From NCBI GenBank assembly GCA_009829735.1, contig CM020618.1, positions 9,515,119-9,579,118 on the forward strand: a stretch of DNA of 64,000 nt, read 5' to 3'. Below, piece after piece: positions 19,777 through 31,402 of this stretch; position 1 is the first letter of the stretch; each line of letters starts with the position of its first letter. The notes below the pieces were generated by a model. The model did no database searches and was not told the DNA's origin. It worked only from the letters and a program-made list of their open reading frames with translations. Made by a program: the position numbers and the translations under genes. The stretch is from Pyropia yezoensis (Eukaryota; Rhodophyta; Bangiophyceae; Bangiales; Bangiaceae).

Positions 19777-22700
19777 TCACACGCGGCGGATCTCGCCCAT
19801 GGCGTGGCGCCCCTCCCCCCCCCTCCCCGCCGCGGCGTGCCGCAGCGGCAGCCGCACGACCGCCAGCGTGCCCGCGTGGACCCCCCGGACGGCCCGCCCC
19901 GGGTTGACCGCCGCCACCCCCCCCCCCACGTCGGGCTTGACAAACGGCCCCAGCCGGGCGGGGAGGACCAGCACGTCCACCGCCGCGGCGGTTGCGTCGG
20001 GGAGGCCCGCGGCGGGGAGGGCCGAGACGTCCACCGCCACCCCGCGTGGGGGGGGGTGGAGGGGGTAGAGCGACCGGGCGCGGAGGAGGGCGGCGGCGAG
20101 GTCGCCCAGCCGGTCGGCGGGCCCGCCCGCCGCGCACGCCAGCGCCGACGCCGACGCCGCCGCCGACGCGGCGGGGGGGCGCTTGACGATCGCGTCGGCA
20201 GCGAGGTGCTCGAGGATGGGCGTGGCGGTGACGGCGAGCGTCGCCACCCCCCCCCCCGCACCCCCACCCTCGGCAGAGGCGGTGGCGGTGGCGGTGGCGG
20301 TGGCGGTACCACCGCCGGCGGCGCCCCGGAGGGTGACGACCGCGGGGTTGGGCGCCAGCACCACCCGCGGGTGGGTGCGGGGGAGCCCCGCCGACAGGGC
20401 GGACCGGCGGAGGGGCGGGGTGGGCGTCAGCGGCTCGGCCGCCGCGTCGTCGGCCGACGGCACGAGGATGACCGTCAGGCCGGGGGGGGCGTCGGCAGAG
20501 TCGAGGAACGCCCCGAGCCGCGTGAGCACCCGCCGCACCAGCAGCGCTTCCACCGGGATGGGCAGGGGGGCGGGAGGGGGGGGGGGGTGCCCGCCGTTGC
20601 GGCCGTCGCCGCCCCGGCGGGCGCCGCCGCTGGGGCGCCCGGCGCCGCCGCCGCCGCGGTGCCGAGGCCGTTGCTGGTGGTGGTGGCAGTGGTGGGGGCG
20701 GCGGCGGCGGGGGTGGTGGTGGTGGCGCCACCGTCCGCGTCGGCGTCAGCGTCTGGCGGCAGCGACGGCGGCGGCAGCGGCGGCGGCACGCACGCCGCCA
20801 CCGCCGGGTGGTCGGCGGGGACAAACGGGCCGGTGAGGATGAGGAGCGCCGCCCGGCACGCCGCCGCCGCGTCGAGCACCGCGTCCAGCGGGCGGTACGC
20901 CAGGTTGCCCGGGGTGGTGTAGGGGCCCGCCGCAATGACCACCGTTGCCGCCTCGGAGGGGGGCAGGGGGGAGGCGGCGGCCGCGGCGTCGTCCCCGCCC
21001 CCCATCGCCACGTCCCCGTCCCCGTCGGTGGCGCCGCTGCCGCCACCGGCGGGGGCGTGCCCCGCCGCAGGCGGCGGCGGCAGCAGCGGCAGCGGCGGCG
21101 ACGCCGACGGCGCCACGCCCCCCGGCGGCGGCGGCGGCGGCGGCGGCAGGCCCGGGTCGTCAAACAGGCGGGCCACGTCCATGACCGCCCAGCTGACCTT
21201 GACGCCCCAGGCGGCGACAATGGCCCCCGGGTATAGCACCCCGGCTGTCCACGGATGGGTGGTGAGCTTGATCCGCCGCCCGTCGACCGACTCGAGCGCC
21301 ACCGCCCCGCGGCGGAGGCGCACGCCGCCGGCAGCGGCGGCGGCGGCGGCCGCGCCGCCGCCGCCGTCCGTCTCGACAACCACCCGGCCGACGGCAAGGA
21401 CCGGCGCCGCAGAGGTGTGGATAAAGGCGTCGGCGAGGTACGCGTCCGCCGCCGCCGCGTCGTCGGCGCCCGCGCCCATCGCGGCGGGCGCGCGGAGGCG
21501 GCGGGCCTCGGCGGCGGCGCCAGTGTCATCATCGTCCGCGTCATCGGCGTCATTGTCGTCGGCGTCGTCGTCGTCGTCGGCATTGGCAGCGGCAGCGTCG
21601 GCGTCGACGTCGCCGCCGTCGCCACTGGCAGCGGTTGCCGCAGCGGCCGCCGCGTCTGCCGCCGCCGCCGCGTCTGCCGCCGCCGCCGCGTCTGCCGCCG
21701 TCGCCGCCGTCGCCGCCGCCGCCGCCGCGGCGCTGCCGTCGCCACCCCCACCGCCACGCGGCGGCCGCGGCAGCGGTGCGCCGTTTGGGGTGCTGGCGGC
21801 GGCGGCCGCCGCCGCCGCGGCCGCGGCCGTCGCGGCCGCCTCGGCGGCCGCCTCGGCGGCCATGACGCGGAGGGCCTCGGACGCGACGCGCACCGCGTGG
21901 CGGCGCAGCCGCGAGCGGAGCGTCCGCGGCATGGCCGCCGGGTCGTCATTCATGTAGCGGCCGCCCGGGCGGGGCGCGTCGGCGCCCCCCCCCGGGGCGA
22001 CCGCCACGTCCACCGCCGGCGGCGGGGTGGCGGCGTCAATGGCAGCGGCGAGGCCCGCCGCGGCGGGCGCACCGACCACCGCCCCGCGGGCGGGGCGGGA
22101 GAGGAAGGGCGCGTCGTCGTCGGTAGTGTCGCCGGGGAGGGGGTCCCCCCACGGGTCGCCCACGGGGGTGGGGGGGGGGGGAGGGCACCGTCGGCGGCGG
22201 CGGGGGCGCCAGCAACGCCGCCACCAGCCGGCGGCCCCCCGGCCGCCGTCGGCGAGCGCCGCTCGACAGGCGCGGTCGAGGCGGTGGTGGTGGTGGCGGC
22301 GGCCGCGGCGGCGGCGGCGGCGGCGGCAACCCGGCCCGTCCCCCCGGCGGCGGCTTGGGAAGCCGGCGGCGACCGCGCCGCGGCGCCGCCGCTGCCCGGC
22401 ACCCCCGCTGGGGGTGGCAGCGGCGGGGGTGGCCGGAGGAGGCCGCCGAGGTAGTCGGCGCCGCCACCAAACCAGTCGTCCACGGACGTGAGGCCGACGG
22501 CGGGCGGCGCCGCCCGCACCAGCAACGACGATGCGGCCGCCGTCGCGCCGGGCGCCGCACCCGCCGCCGCCGACGCGGTCCGTAGCCGGCCGGTGGCCGC
22601 GGCGGCGGCGACGGCGGCGACGGCCGCGTCGCCACCGCCCCCGGCGGCGGCGGCAGCGGCGGCGGCGGCGGCGGCCGAGGCGCGGTCACGCTTGGTGCGG

Positions 22701-23417
22701 AGGGCGGCGGCCATGGACGCGAGGGCGGTGAGGGTGGGGGGGCCCGGTGGCAGCCGCCGGCGCATCGCGTGGGCCTCCCACTCGCAAAAGAGCGACGCCG
22801 CCGTGATGTCCATGTCCTCACACAGGTGCGTGCCTGTTGGGGAAGAAAGGGTTGGGCGGAAAGGGGGGGACGAGAGGGAAGCCACAGAAAAAAGAAAAGG
22901 AAAGGGGCGGCGGGGGAGGGGCAGGGGGCCCGTCAGTGACCGTAGAGGGGAAGCCCGACCACGGGAGCGGCACACTCGGCCATCCGCCGCAGCCGGTGCC
23001 GACGAGCGGCTGACACTGAACGGCGGTGGCGTCATGCTCTACTGGGCGGCCACCACCACCACAGCGCGGCAGCCCCCCCCTGTCACCAGCGCAGCAGTCG
23101 CCGCCGCAGAAGCGGCGGCGAGGGAGCGGCGGCGGCGGCAGCGGATGCAGCACCACAGCACGGTCGACAACTGCCGCCCCCGCCGCCGCCGCCACTGGTG
23201 GGACAGACGGGAGACTGGGTGGATAGGCGGGCGGGCGGGCGGGCAGCGGGGAGGGGGGAGAAAGCGACCGGCGCGAGCAGCCACCGAGGGCGGCGACGCT
23301 AAACGTACACTCGTAGAGGACGTCGTCGGGGAGGTTGGGGCCAAACTCGCGGCGAAGCTCCTCGGCCGACGGGCCCCCATCGTCGGTCATGGCGGCAGAA
23401 GTAAGTGCCGCAGGCAT
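19777..23417 (-). CDS. POLA2: DNA polymerase alpha subunit B
   Basis: Regulatory B subunit of the nuclear polymerase alpha-primase complex, needed to start DNA synthesis. Exon 1 is 23309-23417 (ATG at 23417, M-P-A-A-L-T), intron 22834-23308 (donor GTACGT, acceptor CCCCAACAG), exon 2 22833-19777. The join gives DVLYECTHLCEDMDITAASL, matching the helical N-terminal domain. Later come PFLSRPARGAVV, an OB-fold region (VLAVGRVVVETDG; YPGAIVAAWGV), the inactive phosphoesterase domain (AAGPYTTPGNLAYRPL; LLILTGPFVPADHP; VILVPSADDA) and the C-terminal DVLVLPARLGPFVK...VNPGRAVRG. Two frame shifts fall in 12-base C runs (near 22172-22183 and 20575-20587) and look like assembly errors. At about 1,050 residues it is longer than usual (about 600) because of Ala and Asp runs. 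Confidence 0.85.
22834..23308 (-). other. POLA2 intron (475 bp)
   Basis: Donor GTACGT and acceptor TTCTTCCCCAACAG on the minus strand, phase 1. Removing it joins two conserved pieces of the N-terminal domain. The MED15 intron uses the same GTACGT donor. Confidence 0.75.
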
Positions 23418-23704
23418 GGTGCACGCGAAAGGGGAGGGGAGTGGTTGAAGGGAGAGTAACCGCAGCAAGGCACGTGGGAACTGGGAGGGTGGGAGAGCAG
23501 GGCAGGGGGGACGGCGGAACTGATGGGGCGGGTTAAGCACGTCAGGCGGGGGGGGGGGGGGGGAAGGGTGGCGATAACAGTGATGACGTCAAGGTGGAGT
23601 GGACGGCGGGGCGGGGAGGGACAAACTGCGGTGTGGGGTGTGGGGCGGGCGATGCGGTGCCGTCGGTGGTGGATAGGGGCGCGCCACGGGCGTGTGCATG
23701 CCTG

Positions 23705-23714
23705 TTTTGGCGCC
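23705..23714 (+). promoter_or_regulatory. E2F-like site TTTTGGCGCC upstream of POLA2
   Basis: Matches the E2F consensus TTTSSCGC about 290 bp upstream of the POLA2 ATG. Confidence 0.5.
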
Positions 23715-23762
23715 ACGCCACAGGGCTGCCCTACGGTATCTGTTGGTGCTTCGCCTGGATTG

Positions 23763-23772
23763 TTGGCGGGAA
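23763..23772 (+). promoter_or_regulatory. E2F-like site TTGGCGGGAA upstream of POLA2
   Basis: A textbook E2F/DP motif about 350 bp upstream of the ATG. POLA2 is an S-phase gene and an E2F target in plants and animals; control here is inferred. Confidence 0.55.
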
Positions 23773-24827
23773 TTCTTCTGTGATCCTGCCCAACCGTCAG
23801 AATTGTCGAAGTCTGTTGCATTTCTTTCTTCTTCCATTCCCATTCCATGCCAGCCGTAGCTGGTGCGTCCCCATTGGTGGCTCCCTCCCACGGGGTGGCC
23901 AACAGGGGGCCAACGGAGGAGCGCTGCCGCAGCCGCGGTGACAGCAAGCAACGTCGTGCGCCGCAGAGCGGGGTTGCCCCCGCACACGCCTGGACGAGCG
24001 CCTCGTTAACTTCACCCCCCCGTGGAGACGCCGATTTGGCCGATGGGGAGCGGTGGGGGGGGGGCGTCCGCAGCCGCTGTGCTGGCCACACCCTCTGCCG
24101 CTGGGGTTTGTGAGGGGGGGGGGGCGGGGAGGTGACCCCAAAACCACGGATTCATGCCCCACGTGGGCTACGCGACCGCGACGGGGTGGGGCAGCAGGCG
24201 GGTCGGCGTCGTGGGGGGGGGGGGGACGACCTTGCGGGGCAACGCTGGGCGCGTCACACGCACACCACACCACCCACCCCCCCCCGCGTCGCGGGGTGGT
24301 TTCCCCCCCTTCCTTTTTTTTGTTTTGCCCCGTTCTTTTTTTCCACGCCCCCCCCACCGCGGCCGCCGCAGCGTCGAGCGCGCGCGCGCGCGCGGGGCCT
24401 TGCGTTCGCAGGCTATACCGTGCGCACGCACGGCACAGCTACGAGGGGGACGAGCGGCGTGGGGGGGGGGGTCGGCTGGCCGGCCCGGCCGCGAGGAGCT
24501 CGACGTGGGGGGGGGGGGCGAGGCACACCCCGACCCTGCCGGCCTCGCTGCCACCACCCCCCCCCCCGCGGGGCCGCGGGGCCCCCCCCCCCGCCCAACC
24601 CCGCAGCGGGGCGTGCGCGCGCACGCGCAAACGCGGCCACCGAGTTTTTTTACCACCCGCGGCAGCGTGCCGACCGCCACACCCCCCCCCCCCCCCCCAC
24701 CGCCCCCCCTTCCGCACACGCGCCTCGCTGTGCTCTGTGCGTGGCGGGGGTGTGATATCCCCCGCGCGCGCTCGCACGCTGGCCTCGTCCCCCCGCCCCC
24801 CCCCGCCGCCGTTGGCAGCGGCCACCA

Positions 24828-24861
24828 GCCCGCCCGCCCGCCCGCCCGCCCGCCCGCCCGC
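24828..24861 (+). repeat. (CCCG)n microsatellite
   Basis: About eight tandem CCCG units between two C-rich tracts. Confidence 0.9.
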
Positions 24862-25430
24862 TCGTCCGCCCACCGGCCCGCTCGCCTGCCGCCCGGCCGC
24901 CCGGCCTCCCGCGACGCTCCCCCCTCCGCCCCGCCCCGCCCCCCCCCCCCTCCCCTCCCGCGCCACCCGCACCCGCCGCACCCTCACCCACTGTACCAGC
25001 TCTCCCTGCTCCCTCGCCGCTGCGCCGCAGGGCGCCCCCTTCCACCGCCGCCTCCACGCTGCGTGGTCTGTGGTGCGGGCCCCCCGCCGCCGCCGGCGGG
25101 GCGCCCCGTTTCTCTGTGCCCCCCTCCCCCCCTCGCACTCGCCCCCCCCCCCCCCCCATTGCGCCCCCAGTCGCATGTGCGGGGCCGCCGCCCCACCCTC
25201 CCTCCCCACTGCGGCCCCGTTGCCCGCTCTCTGACTGGCCGGTGTTGGGGGCTGGGGGGGGTTGGGGTGGTGGGGGGGGGGGGGGGGGGGGGGCCCCCCG
25301 ACACACCCCCCATGGCCGATGGCAATGGCGTGGGGGCGGCAGCAGGGGGGGGGGGGGGGTGGGGCCGGGGGGAGGTGGACCGCCCCCCCCCGGCGCTGGC
25401 GTTATCGGTGGGGAGGACTGGCGCTCGACG

Positions 25431-26863
25431 ATGAGCCGGGACCACCGCACCAAGGTGTGTGCGCACGTGATGGCCAAGCTGGGACGATTTTACCCGTCGA
25501 TTCCGAACGAGGTACGTTGCATCGTTTGCCGCAGGATGGGTTGGGGGGGGGGGAGGGGTGGTGGGGGATAGAGGATGCAGGCACAGCCGGCCAAAGTGAG
25601 CCAGTTTGCCAGTCAACCGTGAGGGGAGGGGGAGGGGGTGCAGAAGGGAAGCAGCTGTGGACCTTGGATTTTGTTTGTGAGGAGCCGCCCATTGGGGGGG
25701 CTGCCGCACTTTACGGCCCTGTTTGGGGTGTTTGTCATCGTTGCTCACACGTCATCCTTCTCGTTTTCCCCGTTGATTGCTTTCGTTTGCTTGATGCTTA
25801 ACGGGGTGCCCGTGTCTCCGTTGTGACGGGGGTATTGCTCCTTGCTGCTTGGTGCGCGGTCGAGCCCACAGCAACTCCAACTCAAGACGTGGGATTTTGA
25901 AAACAATGTCTATCAGCGGTCGCGCGACCGCCAAGACTACCTGCGTCAGATCGCCGAGGGCCTCACCAACGTTGAGCGCTATGTTGCGGCGGCGGCGATG
26001 ACCGTCACAGCCGCGACGGCGGCGCTGAGCGGCTCAGCCGCGACGGCTGGCTCACCGTCGACGTCTGGGCCACCTGCGGGGGCGCCCGCGTCAGCGACGG
26101 GTGGGCCCCCATCGGCGGGGACGGCGCTCAACACGGCGGCGGCGCCTGGGGTGCCGTCTGGCATTTCGGCAGAGGGCGGCCAGGCTCCCCCATCGGCCTA
26201 TGCGCGGGCGCGCCAGCCACAACCACAATCGCAGCAGCAGCAGCAACAGCAGCCGCAACAGCAGCAGCAGCAGCCGACTCCGCCGCAGTCGCAGCCGCAG
26301 CAGCAGCAACAGCAGCAGCATCAGCTGCAACTTCAGCAGCAGCAACGTCTCCAGCTGCAGCAGCAGCAACACGCGCGGATGGCTCGTGAGCGGGCGGCAG
26401 CCGCTGCTGGTGCAGGCGGCGGCGGAGTGCACCGTAGCAACAGCAGTGGTCCGCCCGTGGACGGCAATGGTACCGGTAGTGTTGGCATCGGCGGTGACGG
26501 TGCCGCGACGCTCCAGTCGCGGATGACCATGTCTGCGGGCTCTTCTGGGGGGGCGGACCCCTCCGGGACAAGACGCATGCCGCAAGCTACGCCACCCATG
26601 GGGCCGTCGCCGGCTGGCAACGGGCTTTCAAGCTCTGCGGCGACGGCGGCGGCAGCGATGGCAAGAATAACTGACGCCGAGGTGGAGGAGTTCAAAAAGG
26701 GCGCGGCTGATCGTGGGGTGATTCTTGCACCCTATGAAAACGACGTGTTGCGACAGATAATGTCTTCCCAACGGTATCATCTGCAACAGCAACAGCGGGC
26801 TGCGGCATCGGCCGCTGCGTCAGCAGCTGCAGAGTCTCGGTCTCAGCAGCAGCAGCAGCAACA

Positions 26864-26912
<49 letters not shown>

Positions 26913-29900
26913 CAGCCGCAGCAGCAGCCACAGCAGCAGCATCAGCAGTCTCAACCACAGCAGCAGCAGCAACACCAACTCCACTTGCAGCAGTTGCGGA
27001 GACAGCAGCAAATGCAGCAACATCAACAGCAGCAGCAGCAGCAGCAGCATCAGCAGCAACAGCAGCAGCAGCAACAGCATCTCCAGCAGCAGGCTGGGCT
27101 TCAACAGCAGCACCAACTCAACCAATCCCCGTCACTGCCTGTGCGGGGCGGCTCGTCGTCGCAGCTGTCCGGAATGCGCGGCGGGTCGGGTCCGCCGCCG
27201 ACGGCGAACGGTGGGGCCCCATCTCCTGGGTTTCCTGGTGGATATCCTCCGGCCGGTGGACAACCGCCAGGGTATTCTGGACCTATGGTTGGTAACGGTG
27301 GATCTGGCTATGGAGGAGCGGATTCGGTTGGGTCCGGCATGCAACCACCTGCACACGCTATGCAGCAGCAACAGCATCAGCGCATGCTCCAACAGCAGCA
27401 GCAGTATCGTCAACAACAGCGGTTGCAGCAGCAACAGCAACTACAGCAGCAGCAACAGCAGCAGCAGCAGCCGATGCAGCACCCACCACAACATCCGCAT
27501 AACCTTGCACAGCAATACTCGCAGCCGCATTCACAGCAGCACTCGCACTCGCAGCAGCACTCGCAGCAGCACTCGCAACAACACTCGCAGCAGCACTCTC
27601 AACACCACCCACCGCAGCCTCAGTCATCACCGCAACGACAGCCTGTGGACGGTATGGGCCCACAAGGGATCGGCTATGGCGGTACTCCGTCATATGGGCG
27701 GCCCATGTCAGGTGCACATCCCATGAATGGCCGAGGTGGTGGTGGCAGCACGCGTAGTGGGGGCAGTGGTGGGGGCATGGGCGAGGGCTCCAGCAACGGC
27801 GGCATCGGCGTTGGCCCAGGTGCTCTCTCGGCGCAAGCTCTTGCCGGTGCTGCTGGCTCTTTTACACCATCGCAGGCTGAGGACCTGGCGAAGGCAATGC
27901 CGCAGCATAGCAACTCGCTTACGCCTGCTCAGCAGCAGAACCTTGCCATGCTTTACAAGCATGCTGCGCAGCGCGGTAACACTTCCTTAGCTGACGCGCT
28001 GCGTGCACAGCATGGAGGCAAGGTGCCAGTCAACCCCCAAGCGCGGATGGGCATGAACTCTGCTTCTGCGTCTGCTGCTGCTGTGGCGGCTGCATCTGCT
28101 GCTGCTGCGTCGTCAGCGTCCGCTTCTTCTGCAGCTGCTGCAGCTGCGGCTAGTGGCGCTTTGGGAGCTGGCGCGCACAGTAGTAGCAGCCACCCTCTTG
28201 GAGGTCGCCCTTCGACGTCTACTCCTATGGACTCGGGTGGCAAGGGCGCTACCAGCGGGGTGGGTGGTGCCGGTAATCGCCCACCATCCGGCAACGGGAG
28301 CGGACGGCAGGCGGTGGCCGGGGGCAGCACGGTAAGCGGGAGTCACGGTGGGTCTGCTGGCCCTGGGTTTGGCCTGGCGGGCGCGATGTCGGGCGGCGGT
28401 GGCTCGGGCCCTGGCGGCCCGGAGGCGGGGTCAGATGAGGAGTTTTGGCAGAAGCTGTCGTCGATGCAGCAGGAGTACCGCATCACGCTGAAGCATTTGT
28501 ACCCGGTCATCAAGAAACTGCAAGAGAAGCAGCCGCGCTCGAAGCAGGACATGTTCATGCGCCATTTGAGCGACTGCTTCAACATCTTGGACCTGAAGCG
28601 CGTGCCGGTGCGCCCACAAAAGCTGACTCTGGCTCTTCTTGACAAGGCGGACAAGTTCATCAATCAGGTCATCACTGTGTACTCACAGTATGTGCGTGAT
28701 ATCATGGCCAACTTGCGCAATGGTAATGGGAACGTCCCTGCACCCACTGGTCCGGGCCCTAACACGGATGGTTCTGGCGGACCTCCTGGTGCTCCCGACG
28801 GCAGAGCGCCACCCCGTGGAGGCGCGCAACCACCTTCCATGCCATCGACGCAATTCCAGCAACAGGCCCCACAAGGTCAGCTTCCGCACGGTCGGCAACC
28901 CCCGCCCGATTCGAAGCAGCTTGCCATGCAGCAGCACCCGGTTCACCAAGCTCGCCAACAACAAGAGCAGCAGCAGCAGCAACAACAGCAGCAGCACCTT
29001 CAACTGCAGCAGCAGCAACGACATCGCTTGCCAGCGAAAACTTCGCGGCAGCAGCAGCTGGAACAGCAGCAGCAGCAGCGCCCGCAGCAGCAACCGATGC
29101 CGCCAGGATCTCAGCCACAGACTCGACTGGACTCGGCGCGAGGTCGGGGGCAGAGCTTTCCACCGCAAGGGCCTGAGTCGAAGCCGGATATTCAAGCGCT
29201 GCAAGCTGCTCAAGCATCTGCGCAGGCGCGTGCCCAAGTGCAGGCGCAGGTGCAGGCGGCCCAGCTCGCAGCTCAGACTGTACAAGCCCAGGCGCAGGCG
29301 CAAGCGGCGCAGGCGTCGCATGCGCAGGCGGTGCAGGCGCAAGCGGCACAAGCACTGGCGCGCACGCAGGCCCAAGCGCAGGTGCAAGCGCACCCTCAAG
29401 TCATGTCTCACTCCCCTGCTCAACCCCCTGCGCCGCAGCTTGGTGCCGCAATGACCGCGGGTGGGGCACATTCTGCGGCACGCGTTGGGCCTGGACGTGG
29501 TGTTGGCGCTGTCTCTGACGCCATGCTGCTTCCGCCAGCGTCTGCAGTGACTGCTGGCGTTCCTCCGAGGGGGCCCAGTGGCCCGGGCGGGCCCATGGCA
29601 GCTGCTCGCAGTGGGCCGGGAGCTCCTGGAGTTCCTGGCGTCATGGATGGGCGGGTGAGCGGTCCTGCTGGAAGTGGCCCTGGTATGGGCGTGCCCGTTG
29701 TCATTCCGCAGCGCAACATGGCTGACCTTGTTCGTGGTTTGGAGGCGACCCTGCAGCGGACGCTCAAGGAGGCGGACCGGCTGGAGATGCACGTTGATGA
29801 GGAGATTCGGCGGGCCAAGAGCGAGCGTGTACAGAATACGCTGGGTGCTCTGCGGAACCACGTGCCGGCGGCATCTTCACGCAGCAGCTTGGTTGGCGGC

Positions 29901-30785
29901 TCCTCCGCGCCCGGCACCTTCGCTGCCAAGCGTCAGGACTCTCTGGATGCTGTGACCCCGGGTGGCGGTCCCCGCTCTGACAATGAGAACGGCGGCGGCG
30001 AGCCTGGTGCGGACAAGCGTGGAGATCCCAAGGGTGCCGCCAATGCATCCGATAAGTCTGGTGGCGCTGCCGATGCGGACAAGGGCTCTGGCTCTGCGAC
30101 GCTCAAGCGAGGGAGCTCTGAAAAGCTGCTCTCTGCGAAGACCGGCGCGGGCACTCCTAACGGCGAAAGCAAGGGCTCACCTGCGGTCGGGAGCGCGGAC
30201 AAGCCCGGTGGTGGCCGTGCTCCATCGGATGGGACGGTCATCCAGTCAAAGACGGTGTTTGAGTGCTCAGCTGATGCGGGCTTGCGCCTTGCTAAGCGGC
30301 CGCGCCTGGCTGGGTCTGAGCTGTCTGCTTTGCGTGATGTGGTGGATGACGAGGTGCGGGCGGCCCTCACCCGTCGTCCCGCGATGAAGGTGTCGGTCAA
30401 TACGGAGTTTGGGCTCCCCGTCGTTCGCGCTGCACTCCGCACGGCTTGCATACGGCTGCCCCGGTTGGTGATCCGGGTTCCTCGTGGGTACCCCCGCAAA
30501 GGGGCGGCGGGGGTGGCGTTTGAGCGCCCGCCTTTGGGGTGGGTGGACGACCTCGCGGCTATCCGGGCCGGGTTTGCCGACGCCATCGCGGCGGCGCCCG
30601 CGGCGGCTGTTGGCGTAGCAACCGCCCTGGACGCGTGGGGCCGCCAGGCGGACCTGCTGCACGTGCCCGTCCCGGATGATACTGCGAGCTCCGAGTCCCA
30701 CGGCGTTGCCGACGTGGATTCGGGTGGCATGGGCGTGGTGAGGACGTCCCCCGTCTTGACTGATGACGTCGCCTCGTCTGCCTAG
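25431..30785 (+). CDS. MED15: Mediator complex subunit 15 (tail module), two exons
   Basis: Transcription co-activator of the Mediator tail. Exon 1 (25431-25511) encodes DHRTKVCAHVMAKLGRFYP, the first helix of a KIX domain; intron 25512-25871 (GTACGT...CCCACAG, phase 0); exon 2 opens with LKTWDFENNVYQRSRDRQDY, the other KIX helices. Then comes a Gln-rich region (about residues 140-620), Gly/Ser-rich linkers, a helical domain about residues 880-975 (FWQKLSSMQQEYRITLKHLY; QEKQPRSKQDMFMRHLSDCF), a second Q/A-rich region, and a C-terminal MED15-like domain about 1490-1625 (LPRLVIRVPRGYPRKG). In-frame sequence upstream of the ATG reads GGEDWRST, also KIX-like, so the true start is further left, perhaps the ATG at 25312 with a miscounted G or C run between. 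As modelled, 1,664 residues. Confidence 0.82.
25512..25871 (+). other. MED15 intron within the KIX domain (360 bp)
   Basis: GAG|GTACGT donor, T-rich tract at 25740-25800 and CCCACAG acceptor. Both sides are in phase 0 and the join rebuilds a continuous KIX-like helix set. Confidence 0.75.
26230..27110 (+). repeat. CAG/CAA repeat tract encoding polyglutamine
   Basis: Interrupted (CAG)n/(CAA)n, longest pure-Gln run near 26845-26930. A second Gln tract lies at 27360-27600 and a third at 28960-29100. Mixed CAG/CAA codons argue for selection on Gln rather than pure slippage. Confidence 0.9.
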
Positions 30786-31402
30786 GCACGGCCTGCCACC
30801 GCGCTCTGCCGTTGTTTCTCGTTGATGCTGCACGGCGGTGCTGCGTGTCCCGTCTGTTTTTTTGAGTCCCTCGACGCGGTTGGGCGTTGCCTATTATCCG
30901 TTGTCGCCCACCTTCTCTTTCTGGACCGGCTCCCTGCCCGTGGGCTTGGCCCCTTGCCTGATGACTCGTTCGTTTATCTCCGCATTTTTGTTTTTGCCTT
31001 TCGCGTTCGACCCCTCCTGCCGCGTTTCTCGTCGGCGGCTCTTGTGGCTCTGTCGGCCAGCCTGCTTACATTCCCGCTGCAATCCTCTCTTGTGTTTGTG
31101 TGTGTGTCTTTATCTCTCTTTCAAAATCTGCTTTTTTTTTTGTTCTTTCTCGCTTGTTTCTTGGCAATCAACTCTTTTTTTCCGTCCCACTCCCGGCGTG
31201 AACCTCACGCTATGTAGCGCAACTTGCCGGTTGCTCCACCTTCCCTTGCTCCCGCCATGCCCTTTTCCATAGCCCCTTTCCCGTGAGTCGCAGGCGCAGC
31301 TGCAACCACCGCAGCTCTCCGCGAGCAAGGTGCTCGCCGCCCCCCCCCCCACCGTCCCCCCTCCCCACCACCCCTCACCCAGTCGCCCCCCGCCATCAGA
31401 CG
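30786..31402. other. Convergent 3' region between MED15 and the SNARE gene
   Basis: T-rich on the plus strand with runs of 7-10 T at 31130-31180, as expected of MED15 3'-UTR sequence; C-rich toward the SNARE gene. No gene seen. Confidence 0.6.

Larger units (their letters stand above)
23418..25430. other. Divergent intergenic region between POLA2 and MED15
   Basis: Holds the promoters of both genes. The first 450 bp are mixed composition with two E2F-like sites; the rest is extremely C/G-rich with a (CCCG)n tract at 24828-24861 and a 20-plus G run near 25270-25292. No separate gene is supported; the long frames 24053-25434 are low complexity. Confidence 0.6.

Noticed and set aside
19646-21949. 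767-codon minus-strand frame, Arg/Pro-rich, over POLA2
   Set aside because: It lies in another frame of POLA2 exon 2; composition is that of a GC-rich shadow and the POLA2 frame carries the conserved motifs.
26230-27110. CAG repeat as a mobile or structural element
   Set aside because: Mixed CAG/CAA codons in one frame within MED15 explain it.
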